In this document: piece after piece, positions 44,754-56,124 of the stretch | Layout of the letters: every line of letters begins with the position of its first letter | Position numbering within the stretch: the stretch's first letter is position 1 | Assembly: GCA_011947345.1 (NCBI GenBank) | Contig: JAAVTG010000002.1 | Location: forward strand, 1 to 64,000 | Direction: 5' to 3' | Length of the DNA stretch: 64,000 nt | Source: Phytophthora quininea | Taxonomy: Eukaryota > Oomycota > Peronosporomycetes > Peronosporales > Peronosporaceae | Notes under the pieces: generated by a model | Seen by the model: only the letters and a program-made list of their open reading frames with translations | Told to the model about the DNA's origin: nothing | Databases searched by the model: none | Translations under genes and position numbers: made by a program

Positions 44754-45933
44754 CTACTCGGCAGTTAACGAAAATTGGGACCCCACTGCCATGTTTTCCC
44801 ATCGAAGGGCAACAAAAGAACCTCGCGCAGCCATATCGAAGTGTTGGTGGCTCCTCCAAAATGAAATAGACATTTCTTACCGCTTGGCATGGCGTAAAGA
44901 GCACCCAAATGTACTTTTCGACCCACATTTCAGACGACACCAAGCGAAGCCCAGCGGCATCCAGATCCACAGAACCATTTCCACCGGCATCCAATTCTTC
45001 AAAATGAACAAGGTCCTTGTCAATGGACCGAAACAGCAGAAGGTAACCTTCTTCGATTGACCGCCTTGCTAGCAAGAACACGGTTTTGACCACTCGAATG
45101 TGGTCGGCCGGCGGCGACACTTGTCGGTAGAACAGTATTGTGTCGGCGTCAATTTGCTGCAGGACCTTGAAGGTAACCTTCATCGAAGATCCGTAGACTT
45201 TCGGGAACTCCTCGGGGTTAGAAAATATTCCCCAGCTTCGCTGTAGCAGATCACGGGGCGAAATTGAAAACTCTTTTGTAACGCGAACTTGAGCGTGCGT
45301 CCGCGGATCTCACGCTGGTCTGTCCACCCAAGGACGCGCGCACCGGTACTGAGCTTATCGGTGCTGCGAGCGAAGCATAATACGTCCTTTGTAGCATCAT
45401 TGATGATTTTGGCGTAAGCTGGCGGCGAGCGGGTGGATACGATATTGTTGTGCCCCGGGCACTGGGACCTTCGCAGCCTCCGACGCGTCAAGCAACTGTG
45501 CCATGCGGCTCTCCACCTTCATGTGGCTGGCATTGAGACGGTAGAGTCGGTCATTCTCCTGCTGATACCACTTCTTGAGGTCCGTGGCCTGCAAGTACTT
45601 GCGCATGGTCTCCGACTGGCCGTCGCTTGTGGCCGTGTTGCTATCTCCGTCATGTTGTCCTGTTCCGCTTCCGGAGAGCAGCATGGCAGCGTACTTCTTG
45701 TCCAGCGTCTCCAGCTCGCGGCGGAGGTTATTCAGTGTGGTCTGGGTGGAGTTTGTCAAGCGTCAAACTTCTGAAAGTTTCAGCACGATTGCATTTTTAA
45801 AGACCCCACGTACGATCTTCTTGTTGTACGACTTCTTGACGTACTCTCGGTGCTTCAGGCGCTTGCGCTCGGACCGCTGGGCGTCCTCCACGCCCGCAGG
45901 ACTGGCGCCGTCCGACGGCGCTTGACGCTCCAT
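44754..45933 (-). CDS. bZIP/START-like family member E
   Basis: Starts at 45933 (MERQAPSDGASPAGVEDAQR) with basic region RKRLKHREYVKKSYNKKI. An 84-nt intron (GTACGTGG...CACCCAG) leads to TTLNNLRRELETLDKKYAAM (zipper). START-like part: RVLGWTDQREIRGRTLKFAL, VLQQIDADTILFYRQVSPPA, HIRVVKTVFLLARRSIEEGY and SSEMWVEKYIW. The closing motif ALRWENMAVGSQFSLTAE lies in another frame, ending at 44754. Breaks are single-base run changes: GGGG near 45456 (one too many) and near 44804 (one G short). Another frame change near 45183 is unresolved. Its promoter side faces gene F, but a Copia retrotransposon now separates them. Confidence 0.7.
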
Positions 45934-46153
45934 TTTGTCGATTGGAATAAAGTATAGACTGAACTGGCGACTACTAGTACTGAAATAAAGAACGACTAAA
46001 AGTTAATTTCTTCCAATGGGAATTACCTTGGCTGAAGTCTTGCCTGTAGTGCTGCCTGCTTGCGAGTGATGATAGACGAGCGAGGAGTATGCACCCGCAG
46101 CAAGTTGTAGGCCACGCCACCTCGCAGTCCGAGCAGGCTGCGATGGTAACCAG

Positions 46154-46367
46154 TGTTGTGATATGCACTCGCTACTCGAGATGACTTGCTCACAACAACG
46201 AAAAACGAAGACTAATTAGATTTTGCTTAGCGGCTTGGCGAAACCTCCTACCTCCTCCCACATTCCTGGTCGCGGATCCTGCTCGTCTCGCGCCGCCTCT
46301 CATACAACGGTCTGATACGAACTCTGGCGTCGCTCCTACTGCCAGAGCACAGACTTGCACTTCAACA
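46154..46367 (-). repeat. Copia 3' LTR
   Basis: 214 bp, TG...CA ends, identical by eye to 51268-51481. Preceded on the minus strand by a polypurine tract. Confidence 0.93.
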
Positions 46368-46396
46368 CGCCTCCCTCGAAGCAAAGCTTCGAAACC

Positions 46397-49300
46397 TTAG
46401 GCGCCAACGCCCACTAGTGCCAGCAAATAGCACAGGCGCTTCTTATCCAGTGGCTTGGTGAAAGTGTCGGCTGGATTCTCACTGCCATTCACCTTTTGCA
46501 GATCGATCACTCCTTTTTCCACTTGAGCTCGGACAAAATGCCACCGCAACTCGATATGTCTGGTGCGTCGACTGTAGCTAGGGTTTGTTGCCATCACCAA
46601 CGCAGCCTGATTATCAATTCCCAGTTGAAGCTTCACTTCCAGTCTCTGTATAATCTCTTGCAAAATGTTGCTTTCAGCCACTGCTTCCATCGTAGCTTCA
46701 CACGACGCTACATACTCCGCTTCTGCCGTCGATAGTGCCACGATCGTTTGACGTCGAGACATCCACGAAATGGCCCCACCTGCTAGCGTAAAGACGAACC
46801 CCGTGGTGCTCTTACGGGTTTCTGGATCATTTGCCCAATCGCTGTCGCAGTAGCCTTTTAGCTCGATGCAGTTCACTCTTTCTTCAGGACATGTGTAGCA
46901 GATACCGTAGTCAAGGCTGCCCGCCAGGTACCGAATCACTCGTTTGAGAGCTCCCACGTGTTTCGCCGACGGTCTTGCTACGAACCGACTCAGCTGCCCA
47001 ACGGCAAACGCCAGATCCGGTCTCGTTCCCGTTGCTAGATACATTAACATGCCCACTGCTTGGCGGTATGGGAAACTGGTGTCCACTTCCTCATTCTCCT
47101 CAAGCGGAATCATTCTCATGTTAGTCTCCATGGGATTTCCCACTGCGTGTGCTCTCTCAAATCTCAGCGTTTCCAAGATTTCTCTCGCGTACTTGCTTTG
47201 GCTAATCTTGATGCTATTGCTTGACTGCTTGACTTCGATCCCCAAGAATTGTGTCAAGTCTCCTTGGTCCTTGATTCCGTACGCCTGGTCGATGTCTTCA
47301 AACAGTTTGCATTTCGATTGAACATCGTTTGTGGCGACAACAATATCGTCAACATAGATGAGCACGAGCATGATAATATCCCTATCAAATTTGTAGTACA
47401 GGCATGGCTCAGTAAGGGATCTGTGATACCCGCGGTCCAACATCCATTTATTCAGTTCGCAGTTCCATTCCCTGCCAGATTGCCGTAACCCGTACAGCGC
47501 CTTCACCACAATGTACATGTGCCCATCAATTTCACATGGGAATCCGTCAATGGACTTCAAGTACTGGCGTATGCCTAACCAGGCATTGAGATACGCTGTG
47601 TTCACGTCTCCACCAAACAAAGTGAGGTGCAATATCACCGCAAGCGCCACCAGCATCCTAAAGGACGACATACGTGCCACCGGTGAAAAGGTTTCGATGA
47701 AGTCAATCCCCGATCGCTGATGGTTTCCAAAAGCCACAGTTCGAGCCTTGAACCGTACCACATACCCTTGGAAGTCCGACTTCAACGCATACACCCATCC
47801 AGTCCGGATTGGCTTGGCATCTTCTGGCACTTCTTCACTTGAGATCTCCTCAATGACACCTTTCGCCTTCAGAGCTGCCATTTCTTCCAGCTCAGCTAGC
47901 CGCCAGAAGTCTGCATACTTAGATCGCATTGCTTCACGGTGGTTTCTCGGGATCTTCACTTGGTTTGTCTGTATGGGAGCACCATTTTTATCAAGGACAC
48001 GTGAAGTCTTCTGCACCGCATTCACGACGTAATCATCCAGATAGTTCGGTCGGTGGCGTTCACGTGCTTCTCGCAAGCCAGCTCTCTTCCTTTTGGCCCC
48101 AGCTTGTTCGCACTGCGCTCCACTCTCGCCTCTTCCGACGGTGTTTCATCTCGGTGAGTACGCTTCCCAGTTTCCTACTGACGCAACACCGCACTAGCAT
48201 CAACCACGTCGTGTTTAGTTTGTTCGTCTTCAGGTACCGGTTGTTCACTGTCATCTTGTGAAGCAAGACCACTACTAACTGAAAAATCATTGCTCTCCGC
48301 AATACTCCGTGCAGGTTGTTGGACGTCCGCTTCAGTTCCTTTCGACTCGTCGACTTCCGAACCACACAACACCGTGACCGACTCGCTTCCATCGCACTCA
48401 GTTACATTTGATCCACCACTCTGCATGTTCCCACTGGTGCTTGGTTTATCTTGCAACTCTGTTAAAGCCGCCTCGATTGCGCTATCCACGCCATCAGCGG
48501 AGTCATCAACATCACTGCCAGCACGTGTAGCATTGCTGCAACAAGAGACTGCTTCTATCCCTGGCTGCGTTACTTCATAATCTGCACTAACGGCATCATC
48601 AAACTCTTGAACGTAGCATGTCGATTTGGTCAACTGCCGTTTATCATCCCCACGATCTACATTTTCCGTCCAATTTGTCTCGGCTTCCACATCATCGGTC
48701 AGTTCTTCGCCTCCCTCGAGCTCCATGGACTCGTCATTCACTGATTCGATGATTGGGATTTCCGGATGCTGCTCAAAATGCAATGACTCGAGATCTTCTT
48801 CATGCTCTCCATGACTGCCATGCCTATCCCGGTACAGAATGTCTTCATTCACACGCAGGTCAGGAACAAACTTCACGGTTCTCTCAGCTGGAAAGAAGAC
48901 CTTGCATCCGACGACGTCCTCTGCATAACCGAGAACAAAACCAACTCTGGCGTTTTCGTGATACTTACGACGACCTGGAGTCGGTGGAATGTGCACATAT
49001 GCCAACGCTCCGAAAGTCCTGATGTGGTGAATATCTGGCTTCACTCCAAACATCATCTCGTGCGGAATGCCCTGAGTCCCCATATTGTAAACCCGATTCT
49101 TAACGTAGACAGCATTTCTCATTGCCTCAGGCCACAAACTACGTGGGAATCCAGCTTGGATCATCATCGCCTTTGTCATTCCAACTAGCGACTGATGTGT
49201 ACGCTCACAGAGGTTCAGTTGCGAGCTTTTCGGACCCACCTTGACGTGCTCAATGCCACGCGCTGCATGCCAGCCGTCAATATCAGTGTTCACGAATTCC

Positions 49301-51212
49301 CCGCCCTTATCTGTCAGTACTTGGCCTACTTTGTGCGTTCGTTGTGCTTCGGCACCGAGGTTTCGTCCGACTTGCCTCTCCGCCCATAGGATATATTCCT
49401 TTAGGTGTTTGTTCACCACTTCGCTTGACTTGGTTGTCAGCATGTGAGTAGTAACATACCGAGAGTATCCATCCATGATGACTAACACTGCTTCGTACCG
49501 TGTTCCGTTCCCTTTGCTTGGTATCAGGAGGTCGGCATACACTACTTGGTTTGGACGCTTGAGCCCGCGATCCAATTTCTTCCAACGCGGCTTTCTCTTT
49601 TGCTTTGCCAGGTGGCACGCATCACAAGCGTTTGACTTCCGCTGCGTAAGCATCATCCCTCGCACAAGCCCTTTGTCAACCATCGTCTTCAAGTACTGCG
49701 GACACGTGTGCGCCAACCGTTGATGCCACACTGCCAGCGGTGCAATGCCCTCGACTGCCGTGAAATTACACAGATGACGATTTTGCGGTCCAAGTCTTCC
49801 TCCATTTGAAGGGTGCGTGACGTAAAACCCCATGTTGCTTCTACTTGTCGAGCTATAGCTACTATAACACCTTCGTCCAGAATGTTGAAGTTGTGTGTGT
49901 CGCCATCATGTTCAAAGTCAAAACCTTGCTCGACAGCTCTTCCTGGCGAAAGAAGTCCATATTCAGCTCCAGGTACGTACAGAACGTCATCTAGCACCAA
50001 TACTGATTGAACTCCATTCACATCCGTCACCAATTCAACGCTTCCTACTCCAACCACTCGGGTTGCCATATCTGCAGCAACTCCATGAATACTTTGCGAG
50101 TTACTCGTGTCCTCCGTAAATGCCACGAAGTACGATGGATTACCAGTTACATGTGAGTTTGCTGCAGTATCGAAGTACCACCAGCCGCCGCTCGTGTCAT
50201 ACTCCGCTGTCTCAAGCTGATCTGGAGCTTCTTCGTGTTCTCTTTCCACGATCTCCAACTGCTCAACAGCTCCAGCTACGACTCCAACCTCCTCCTCCTC
50301 GTCTCCAGATTGCGGATTTGGTGATCCCGGACTAGTCTGATGAATCGTAACATACCCACGCGCCTTCCGCTTTTGCTCACCTTCGTTCGCATCAGCGTCG
50401 CTTTGTTTCTTTCCTTTCTCAGGACAATCGACCTTTAAGTGCTCCGTGCTCTTGCAAATGAAGCACTTTCGTACCCTCTTTGATCCAGATCCAGAGTTTG
50501 GCTGGTCCTCCGATTTGCCCTTGTCTCCGCCTTTGTTCCCAGTATTTCCACTGCTCTTCTGCCCTCCACGCTGTCCTCCACTATTCCGGCCACGATAAAA
50601 TTCAGCTTGACGTGCAGACGCCGACCGAATCATCTCTCTCAACTTAGTGGGCGTGAACTTGCTAGAGTCAGCACTGTAGCGGACTGCGGTCTTCAAGCTC
50701 TCGAACTCATGTTGCTGTGGAAGGCTCTCCAGCAGCATCTCCACCATGTCGATATCCGAGACATCGTACTTCAATGTCTTCAACTCCGTTCGGATATTAA
50801 ACATTTTGCACAGGTGAAGATTTGCATCGCCTCCCGATGCCAGCTTCATGCTCCACAGCTCATTAACCAAGCGACGAGTCGTGTGAACTTTCACTGTTTC
50901 ATTGGTCTTGTTCTCGAACAGATCCACCAATGCAGCCCATATTTCCGTTCCAGTCGCCTGATCCCTTATCTGCTGCAGAATATCTGCCGGTACAGACGTT
51001 CCTACCATGCGCCGGATCTGCAGTTGCTTCTTGTCGAAGTCATCCGTCCCGTGCGAAGTCGTAAGTGTGGCTCGTTTTATCTGGCCGCTTGCAACTTCCA
51101 TCAGTCCCTTCTCATTGAAGACTGCTTCCATGGCCCATTTGTAGGTGTACCAGTCTTTACCATCCCAGTTCTTGGGCACGCCGTCGTTGTTGTACTTGAG
51201 CGGGGCCGCCAT
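46397..51212 (-). CDS. Copia Gag-Pol polyprotein
   Basis: Gag-Pol order Gag, protease, integrase, RT, RNase H, as in Ty1/Copia. Visible: start MAAPLKYNNDGVPKNWDGKD; a Gag zinc knuckle CFICKSTEHLKVDC (CCHC); protease FDTAANSHVTG; integrase HHCC zinc motif (HQRLAHTCPQYL ... CDACHLAKQKR) and core (TDKGGEFVNTDIDG ... NLCERTHQSL); RT VLIYVDDIVVATND; RNase H GYCDSDWANDPETRKSTTGF and ALSTAEAEYVASCEA. About 1,600 residues. Three breaks: near 49830, where a TTTT run needs one more T; an in-frame TAG at about 48179 after AVLRQ; and near 48110, one G short. In a copy with identical LTRs these are more likely base-call errors than decay, except perhaps the TAG. Confidence 0.92.
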
Positions 51213-51267
51213 CTGTAGCAGTTCCCGAGGCTCACTAGGAGGATGTCCGCACTTGGGCTCAGAACCC

Positions 51268-51481
51268 TGTTGTGATATGCACTCGCTACTCGAGATGACT
51301 TGCTCACAACAACGAAAAACGAAGACTAATTAGATTTTGCTTAGCGGCTTGGCGAAACCTCCTACCTCCTCCCACATTCCTGGTCGCGGATCCTGCTCGT
51401 CTCGCGCCGCCTCTCATACAACGGTCTGATACGAACTCTGGCGTCGCTCCTACTGCCAGAGCACAGACTTGCACTTCAACA
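51268..51481 (-). repeat. Copia 5' LTR
   Basis: 214 bp. The sequence just inside it (GGGTTCTGAGCCCAAGTG on the minus strand) should be the primer-binding site; I could not match it to a specific tRNA. Confidence 0.93.
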
Positions 51482-51915
51482 ACCAGAGTTTCACGTACAG
51501 CACTGCCGCACATCTTGGTGAATGGAACAGCCGCGCCGACGGCCTTTGCGCGCTGAGCCAACTTGCTGTCCGCATCAAAGCAGAGCCTCCTCCGCCCATT
51601 GCTTTGGATTTACAGCCATCGAAGCTGTGGCACGCTATCGAGGTGTCTCGCGGGACTCAGCTGGTCATTTTATACATGAGCCTTAGGAGCTCAGGCTACT
51701 TGAAAGAGCATGAATCGCTTGCCGGAAAGGAAGAAGCTAGCTGCTTCCCGCCCATGCCGAGTTGCTCTGCACAGTTAAAGCTGCCTCCAAGACCCCCAAC
51801 GCTCAGCGAGTGCAAGTATTGTGTGTTGTTGACGTCTGTACCTTTTTCCGAAGGAAGTGACTGGCGTGATGCGGCCGCTCATCCAACAGTCCCCATCGAA
51901 CCCACAGAGCGTAAC
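51482..51915. promoter_or_regulatory. Remaining upstream region of family member F
   Basis: About 430 bp between the Copia insertion and the ATG of F. The frame of F stays open across it, back into the LTR, but the residues there have no match in the paralogue G, so I take it as leader or promoter DNA. Confidence 0.4.
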
Positions 51916-53320
51916 ATGGAGCCCGAGCGCGAACCGGGAGCGGCCAGCAGCAACACGCTCGCTGTCCGCACACTCGATCGACGCCAAGCGTCGTGCGACG
52001 ACTGCGGTCTGCGCGACCTACTGGCGTTCGTCGACACGTTCCCGGCGGACAGCGAGGAACTGCTGAGCGACGGCGCCGACAATAACGGAGCAAGTGTCGA
52101 GCCCGCTGAAGATACCGCACCCGAGAGCATTTCTACCGCCTCGACGACGAGGGAGCAGCGACGACGGGAGGCCAGTCGACTGAAGGACCGGAACAAATAC
52201 CTCCGCAAAAAGGTGAGATCTCCCAAAGCAGTTCCGATACTGAAGCTGCTCCCCTAACATCGGAAACCCTGGCCAGGAGCGTCTGCCCAAGCTCCGCGCT
52301 GAAGTGGCGCAGCTAGCCAAAGTGCTCGCGGAGCGCGATAGCTGCCGTCAAGCTTCCGCCGCACCAAATGTCAGCGATGAAGGCAGCCTGACTGCAAGAG
52401 AGGACAAGCAGCAACTACTGCAGCAGATATCCCAGCACAAGGTCCAACTGCAGATCGAAAACGCCCAGCTACGCAAGCAGTTCCACGCCGCCACGGCCTT
52501 CTCCTCTAATCTGCAGCAGATGCTCAACAGCGAGCACAAGCTCTACCTGGCCAACTCGTCCTATTTCATTATGTTGAAGCCTCTCACACCGCCGGACTGC
52601 CAGAAAGAGCTGAGACGGTCGCTCACTGCCATAATGACGTGCTACGGGGCTACCAGGAATATCGACCGCAGTCGGGAGATCTGCGGGTGGAACGAGAAGC
52701 GCCTGACCGAGCATTCCGACTTCCACAACTGGAAGTCCAAGATCCTGCGCGGCAAGTCTGCGCGGTTCACCTTTGCACAGACGTGGGAGTGCTGCTGAAC
52801 CCGTTTCGAACGGAAAAGCTCTTTGCGCCTGTAATGGGCGTGCGCTGTCGCCTCGTGCAGCGCATCGACGACGACAACGTACTATTCTGCTACGACCACG
52901 CAGCGGCGCGGGTTTTATCGGAGGCGACCGATGACGTCCCAGTGGTTAGCACGATGGCCCTCGTGACTCGCGTCACTACTGATAATGGTCATTTCATCAT
53001 CACTCGTGGATTGCGGAGAGGGAGCATCGAGGCGCAAGATCTGCTCAAGCCGGCGACCGTCGACCGCAGACGCGAGGTCTGGCTGGAGACCCTGACTTGG
53101 TACGTGTTTACAGGAGCCCGACCCCACAACCAACACTCACAATGCGCGCTGTTAAATGTGTAGGATTCAGTTCCAGCAACGTGGGAAGGACTGCGAGGTG
53201 ACTATCGGCGGAATATCTCCTGCGCTCCGATCGAGTTCGTACTTCTGGATGGTGGAGTGCGTACAACTGGCCCTTCGCTGGGAAATGGCAGTCTTCGGGC
53301 CACGATTCCGCTGTGTTTGA
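51916..53320 (+). CDS. bZIP/START-like family member F
   Basis: Three exons with clean junctions: 51916-52212 (99 codons, MEPEREPGAASSN, acidic region, basic region TREQRRREASRLKDRNKYLR), 52277-53099, and 53164-53320. Exon 2 starts ERLPKLRAEVAQLAKVLAER (zipper) and holds LYLANSSYFIMLKPLTPPDC, EICGWNEKRLTEHSDFHNWK, RCRLVQRIDDDNVLFCYDHA and FIITRGLRRGSIEAQDLL. Exon 3 reads CEVTIGGISPALRSSSYFWM and closes VQLALRWEMAVFGPRFRCV. One break near 52793 (TGGGAGTGCTG, one G short of the frame kept by paralogue G) is the only defect; with it corrected all phases agree. About 425 residues. Closest relative is G, which follows in tandem. Confidence 0.82.
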
Positions 53321-53514
53321 GTTGAATAGGAGTGTAGTGCAGTCAGTGCCTTGCATTTACTTGCATGTACAGCAATACCCAACCAGGGATCGGGAAAAAA
53401 CATTGGCATTGTTACATTGCAAAAATTGTTCTCCACAATATTGATTGTGGCGACCTCGTCCAATATTGCCAGGGTCGCAATGGCAGCTAGCAACTTCTAC
53501 TAGTAGCTAATCGT

Positions 53515-53730
53515 ACTCTTCAGCCTCAACTTCGCTATCTTCTCATGCTACCCTCTCCGCCTACTTAATCCTCAAGGAGAGGATTGACTCGAGCGTCTTC
53601 GCACTCATTCGCTTCCGCATATATTATGCTCCAAGCATGCACTTCACTGCCGAGAACAGTCGTTCCAACTCGACGGAGGTAGCAGGAAGCCAAGACAAAT
53701 CAATGTACTTTGAGCGGTCTTCCTCTCTGG
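53515..53730 (-). pseudogene. hAT transposase C-terminal remnant
   Basis: LSWLPATSVELERLFSAVKC followed, after a stop, by MRKRMSAKTLESILSLRIK is the dimerisation-region pattern of hAT transposases (ATS-x-ERxFS then a SPxTLEAxLFL-like helix). It is interrupted by stops. A 264-codon minus-strand frame (53624-54418) contains the first half; its upstream part is Ser/Arg/Lys-rich and not recognisable as hAT. A 248-codon plus-strand frame over the same bases is its mirror. The remnant lies between tandem paralogues F and G. Confidence 0.55.
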
Positions 53731-54549
53731 ACTTGGATCTCTCTTCGATAGACGCTTTGACTTCCCCATGTGATCTGCGGCGTCTGATGGTAGGTGCGAC
53801 TTCTGCCTCGTTTCGCCGTACACCACTCGGACTTGCAGACCTTGGTGAACGAACACTAGAGGCTTTGGTGCCCTTCTTCTTTGAAGTGCCTGGGCGGGTC
53901 GATTTAGATTTTCTGTGTTTGCGCTTGATGCTGGGCTCTGTGGAGACACAAGCGCTACCAGAATTAATCGATTCCTCCTCTGTGGAGCGCAAAAGCCGAT
54001 GGATAGTGCTGGTTTCTTCTGGAGGCTTGGGGAGCAAACGCCGAGCTGATCGACATCGTTGGTGGAACAGGCTTACGCGAGTGATTCGAGACGAACGAGG
54101 CTGCTGCGATAGTTGCGTGGTTAGCAGAGGGGTTCGATGTGGGGCTGTCGTGGAGGTTGAGCGGCGGCAGTGTGGATTCAAAAGTGTGAGCTGGAGCGCG
54201 CCGTCGTCTAGCAAAAACCTCGCTTGTGCTCTCCCACTTCCTCGTACCTCGAGACCGCAGACGTGGTTATTTGCCTCTGACAACTCGTCGAACAAGACCG
54301 CAGACACTTCAACGAGAAGATACACAATTAGATCGATGCATTGCAATTGTTTTCCCAAGAAATTGACATTGGTCCAATATTGAATGTGTCGATCGTCTCG
54401 ACAACAATCCATTTTCAATGGATATTGTCCGATGCCTGGGTATTACCCAACTACACGGTTCAGAGCATTTTGATCGGCTGCAGTATCTCGTCGCACTTTA
54501 TAGAAAGTGGATCCACTCGTTCAAATTGGTCCGGCAAAGAGAAGCATTG

Positions 54550-55996
54550 ATGTCACCCCCGCTCGTCCTCCGGGACGCAGATCTCGACGCAGTCATAGCC
54601 TTCATCGACGCTTTCAATAAAGATGTTAGCAGCGAAACAGGCGAACGCCGACAGACTGCCAGCTTTGAAGATCGAGCAGAGCGCAAGCGCCAGAATGCGC
54701 GAGACAAGGCCCGACGCCAGTATTACAACAAAATCGTGAGCAATCTTGCGAACCAGCTATTGAAACAGCATCAGAGCTAACTGTTAGAATATGGATCAAG
54801 TCGACGACAGAGTCGAGGCTGCAAAGGGACCTTTGTGGAAGGTGGAAGTAGGAAACGTTGGGTAGATCGCCCAGGCAGATTAGCGCTCACTTCTAGATTG
54901 GTAAAGCCACTGACGAGGCCCCCGGCGGGGGCCGAAACGCGTCTGGGACGCGTTCAATCCGAGTCATTCACCAAGCATCCAATTTCCAACACTAACCTCT
55001 TGTGTCAGCAAAAGTTACAGGGCCTACGCGAACAAGTTGCAGTGTTGGAGCAAGAGTTGAGACATTCTGCAGATCGAGCCCCCAATGCGGCTGCTGCTTG
55101 CAAAAGTCCAAAGATGCAGCGGATTGGACTGTTTCTCCAAAGCCCCCAAGTACAGTCTGAACTTGAAGCCGAGAAGTCCATGGTTCGGAAGCTGCTAAGC
55201 GATTGTCACCTGCGACTGATGGGGTTGCAGGACCTGCTCCGCAGCGAATATCGTTTGTATCTAGCCAATTCCTCCTACTTCGTGGTGATGAAACCTCTGA
55301 CTCCAGTCGACTGCCTGAAGAAACTCGAGCTAGCGAGGACAGAAATCGCCGATTTTTCTCAAACAGCATCTCGACTCTATCACACCCGTGTAATTTGCGA
55401 GTGGAGCGAGAAACGCTTCACACGAGCGGGAAGCTTCTCCACCAGCATCTTCAAGACACTTTATCATAAAACTACTCAAATCGTTGCCAAAGCGACTTGG
55501 CGAGTCTTCACGCAGCAATGGGAAAAGCTGTTTTCACTGCGTGTGGGCGTCCGTAACCGGATGATGCAGTGCATTGACGATGATAACATTTTGTTCTGCC
55601 AAGACTACTCAGCTTCACACATGCTCCCAGGGACACCCAGAGCTGAAGTGGTCAACATTTTGGCGCTGATGTCCAAAACAAACACGGATTCGGGTTCCTT
55701 GATAACTCAATGGGGACTTCGACGTGACATGGTGGAGGCCCAAGACCTGACCAACGATTTTCCAAGGGAGAGCCCGCAACCTGAAATGTGGCTTGAACAC
55801 TTTTGTTGGTGAGTTCGATGCACGCATCTTCACAGCTCTGTGATTTTGCTAACGCCTTATGAATTTCAGGATGTACTTTGAACAGACTGGGGAGCACTGC
55901 CAGGTAACAATCGGAGGAATCTCGCCCGCCCTGCGAGCAGACTCGTACTTCTGGGGGACAGAGTTTTTCAGTTCGCGCTTCGTGCTGCCGACATGA
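54550..55996 (+). CDS. bZIP/START-like family member G
   Basis: Three exons: 54550-54735 (MSPPLVLRDADLDAVIAFID, basic region ERKRQNARDKARRQYYNKI), 55009-55808 and 55870-55996. The first intron (54736-55008, 273 nt) is unusually long for this window. Exon 2 starts QKLQGLREQVAVLEQELRHS (zipper) and has LYLANSSYFVVMKPLTPVDC, VICEWSEKRFTRAGSFSTSI, RNRMMQCIDDDNILFCQDYS and ITQWGLRRDMVEAQDL. Exon 3 reads CQVTIGGISPALRADSYFWG and then leaves the family frame; one G added to the run at 55953-55957 would restore VFQFALR but then run on without the usual ending. The C-terminus is therefore odd or damaged. An in-frame Met at 54418 would add 44 residues absent from F. About 370 residues as read. Confidence 0.8.
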
Positions 55997-56124
55997 CAAA
56001 TCGACATCAAGACACAATGTTCACTCTTCTGTTTCTTTTACTGTATAACGCACGTTGCGCAGCGCACCAAACTTCGGCACGTACTGCTCGCTATAATATA
56101 TACTACGCGTTCATCGACGGCCAT

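Larger units (their letters stand above)
46154..51481 (-). mobile_element. Complete Copia (Ty1-type) LTR retrotransposon
   Basis: 5,328 bp with 214-bp LTRs at 46154-46367 and 51268-51481, starting TGTTG and ending CAACA, and flanked by the 5-bp duplication ACCAG (46149-46153 and 51482-51486). A polypurine tract (GAGGGAGGCG on the minus strand) abuts the 3' LTR at 46368. The LTRs read as identical, implying a young insertion. It sits between divergent genes E and F. Confidence 0.95.

Noticed and set aside
53637..54383. 248-codon plus-strand frame between F and G
   Set aside because: Mirror of the minus-strand frame that contains the hAT remnant; no recognisable motif.
54900..54965. GC-rich hairpin in the first intron of G (GGCCCCCGGCGGGGGCC and GACGCG repeats)
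   Set aside because: Considered as a terminator or small RNA, but it lies inside a spliced intron and has no other support.
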